Part shown: in pieces, positions 31,382 to 32,316 of the stretch
How the letters are laid out: each line of letters begins with the position of its first letter
Position numbering within the stretch: the stretch's first letter is position 1
Assembly: GCA_041485165.1 (NCBI GenBank)
Contig: JBGPJC010000034.1
Coordinates: 1 to 32,316 of the forward strand
Direction: 5' to 3'
DNA from: JAAFGT01 sp041485165
Lineage (GTDB): Bacteria > Acidobacteriota > Terriglobia > Acidiferrales > UBA7541
DNA: 32,316 bases
Translations under genes and position numbers: made by a program
The notes under the pieces: model-generated
Told to the model about the DNA's origin: nothing
The model's database searches: none
The model's input: the letters and a program-made list of their open reading frames with translations, nothing else

Positions 31382-31741
31382 ATGGCATAGGAGATTGAAT
31401 ACACCGAAGAGTTTCAGACCTGGTGGGACAGTCTCGCTGCCGATGAACAGGAAGACGTGGCCGAAAAGGTGAAGCTGCTGGAACTCTCCGGGCCATCGCT
31501 GGGCCGCCCGCACGCGGACACCCTGGCGAAGCAGTCGCGGCACGCCAACCTGAAGGAACTCCGCATCGTGCATCGCGGCGATGCCTACCGCGTGCTCTTC
31601 GCGTTTGACCCGCGGCGCATAGCGATTCTACTGTTGGGCGCGCGCAAGGCTGACCAGAAGTGGTACAAGACAGCGATTCCGGCCGCCGACAAACTGTTTG
31701 ACGCGCATCTGCGGACCCTGGAGCGAGAGAAGCAACAGTAA
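31382..31741 (+). pseudogene. RelE/HigB-type toxin with a stop at codon 3
   Basis: From codon 4 on the frame encodes a full HigB/RelE-superfamily mRNA interferase: EIEYTEEFQTWWDSLAADEQEDV, then GRPHADTLAKQSRHANLKELRI and YRVLFAFDPRRIAILLLGARK, ending at 31741. The family usually begins M-x-W-E-(I/V)-E-Y-T. Here the ATG at 31382 reads ATG GCA TAG GAG, so TAG replaces the tryptophan codon by one G-to-A change. The only later in-frame standard start is a GTG at 31457, which would drop about 25 residues. It is either a silenced toxin, a read error, or a gene using a rare ATT start after the AGGAG at 31389. Confidence 0.7.
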
Positions 31742-31775
31742 AGCCAAAGGTCGAGGGAAAGGGAGGCCCCAAAAC

Positions 31776-32132
31776 ATGGCAAAGAATTTCAATACACTTT
31801 TTCAAAAGATGGACCCGGAGCGGCAGGCGCGCGCTCTGGCGCGCGCGCGCGAAGAGTTCGAGAGTTTGGCGCTCGCCGAATTGCGTGAGGCGCAGCAGCT
31901 CACCCAGGTGGAAATGGCCAGGCGCCTGAAGGTGGACCAGGGCGCGGTCTCGAAGATCGAGCACCGCGCCGACATGTATCTCAGCACGCTGAGCAACTTC
32001 ATCCGCGCGATGGGCGGCACGCTGCAACTCACGGCCTCGTTTCCGAGCGGCGAGGTGCACCTGGTCGCGCTCGCAGGCAGCAAACGCAGGCCGGCCACGT
32101 CCGCGCGCCATCCTAGAGCAGTTCGAAAGTGA
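31776..32132 (+). CDS. HigA-type antitoxin with XRE helix-turn-helix domain
   Basis: A 118-residue protein starting MAKNFNTLFQKMDPER at 31776, with GGGAGG about 10 bases upstream. The helix-turn-helix covers about residues 33-80 (ALAELREAQQLTQVEMARRLKVDQGAVSKIEHRADMYLSTL). It follows the toxin frame by 34 bp, toxin first and antitoxin second, the order of higBA loci. It would neutralise the toxin by binding and repress the promoter through the palindrome at 31365. The frame is open upstream to 31698, but no family similarity supports that. Confidence 0.9.
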   Translation: MAKNFNTLFQKMDPERQARALARAREEFESLALAELREAQQLTQVEMARRLKVDQGAVSKIEHRADMYLSTLSNFIRAMGGTLQLTASFPSGEVHLVALAGSKRRPATSARHPRAVRK

Positions 32133-32251
32133 ATGCGGCGTCATGCCCTGGAAACCGGCCATACCTAAATCCAGCCGAGCCGGCTGACAGCGGCAACGAT
32201 GACGTCGGTGGAGGGCCGAAGCTACAGATTCTGCGTGCGATACTTGCGGGG

Positions 32252-32316
32252 CTAACGTCCGTACGTACGGCGGAGATACTTGACGGTTCCTTCCTGCAGT
32301 TCCTGGTAATCCATGC
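32252..32316 (-). CDS. Possible end of a gene running off the window
   Basis: The minus strand at the right edge reads MDYQELQEGTVKYLRRTYGR and stops at 32252. It is either a 20-codon frame or, more likely, the C-terminus of a gene that begins outside. No family is recognised. Nothing else was seen in 32133-32251. Confidence 0.25.
   Translation of the reverse strand, partial: MDYQELQEGTVKYLRRTYGR

Noticed and set aside
31224..31472. Plus-strand frame across the toxin promoter
   Set aside because: It runs through the terminator, promoter and operator, and overlaps the toxin in another frame with no similarity to any family.

Overview
The window looks like chromosome from a Gram-negative, high-G+C bacterium, most likely an Acidobacteriota (Terriglobia-like) genome or metagenome bin. 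This is inferred from protein flavour, from lipid A genes that use LpxI rather than LpxH, from a fused aroDE gene, and from gene order. No rRNA, tRNA or CRISPR array was seen, and no marker fixes the taxonomy.

Layout. 0-4.6 kb, minus strand: xseA, a DUF2905 membrane protein, ndk, and the succinyl-CoA ligase pair sucC-sucD, with a 31-bp inverted repeat between. 4.6-6.3 kb, plus strand: trpD (two odd active-site segments) and a DinB-like protein. 6.4-10.5 kb: an ABC-2 exporter pair, a doubly lesioned isochorismatase-family gene, an alpha/beta hydrolase and a four-helix membrane protein. 10.8-14.5 kb: an islet bounded by two identical 75-bp copies of the trpG 3' end. It holds tfuA and ycaO (4-bp overlap, minus strand), at least two unlisted small peptide genes in the divergent promoter region, and a SET-domain protein methyltransferase. 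14.5-18.1 kb, minus strand: aroDE-trpE-trpG, chorismate to anthranilate supply. 18.2-22 kb: an exported protein, a Ste24-like M48 protease, AMMECR1 and pgsA. 22.4-29.8 kb, minus strand: fabZ-lpxA-lpxI-Gfo/Idh oxidoreductase-TonB-like transducer-31-aa membrane microprotein-miaA, then hflX and a small membrane protein. The stretch from the oxidoreductase to miaA is tightly coupled by 4-bp overlaps or short gaps. 29.8-32.3 kb, plus strand: an IS-like terminus scar, an M20 carboxypeptidase, and a HigBA-like toxin-antitoxin locus whose toxin has a stop at codon 3.

Most of the window is housekeeping. The outstanding part is the 10.8-14.5 kb islet. TfuA plus YcaO is the known enzyme pair for peptide backbone thioamidation. 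Here it sits behind a 33-45 aa candidate precursor on the same strand, and opposite a lysine-rich 34-aa peptide followed by a lysine-methyltransferase-type SET protein. No maturation protease or transporter is adjacent. The whole unit appears to have been dropped in behind trpG with duplication of the trpG tail, which suggests a mobile or recently acquired modified-peptide system. Function is inferred; none of it has been tested here.
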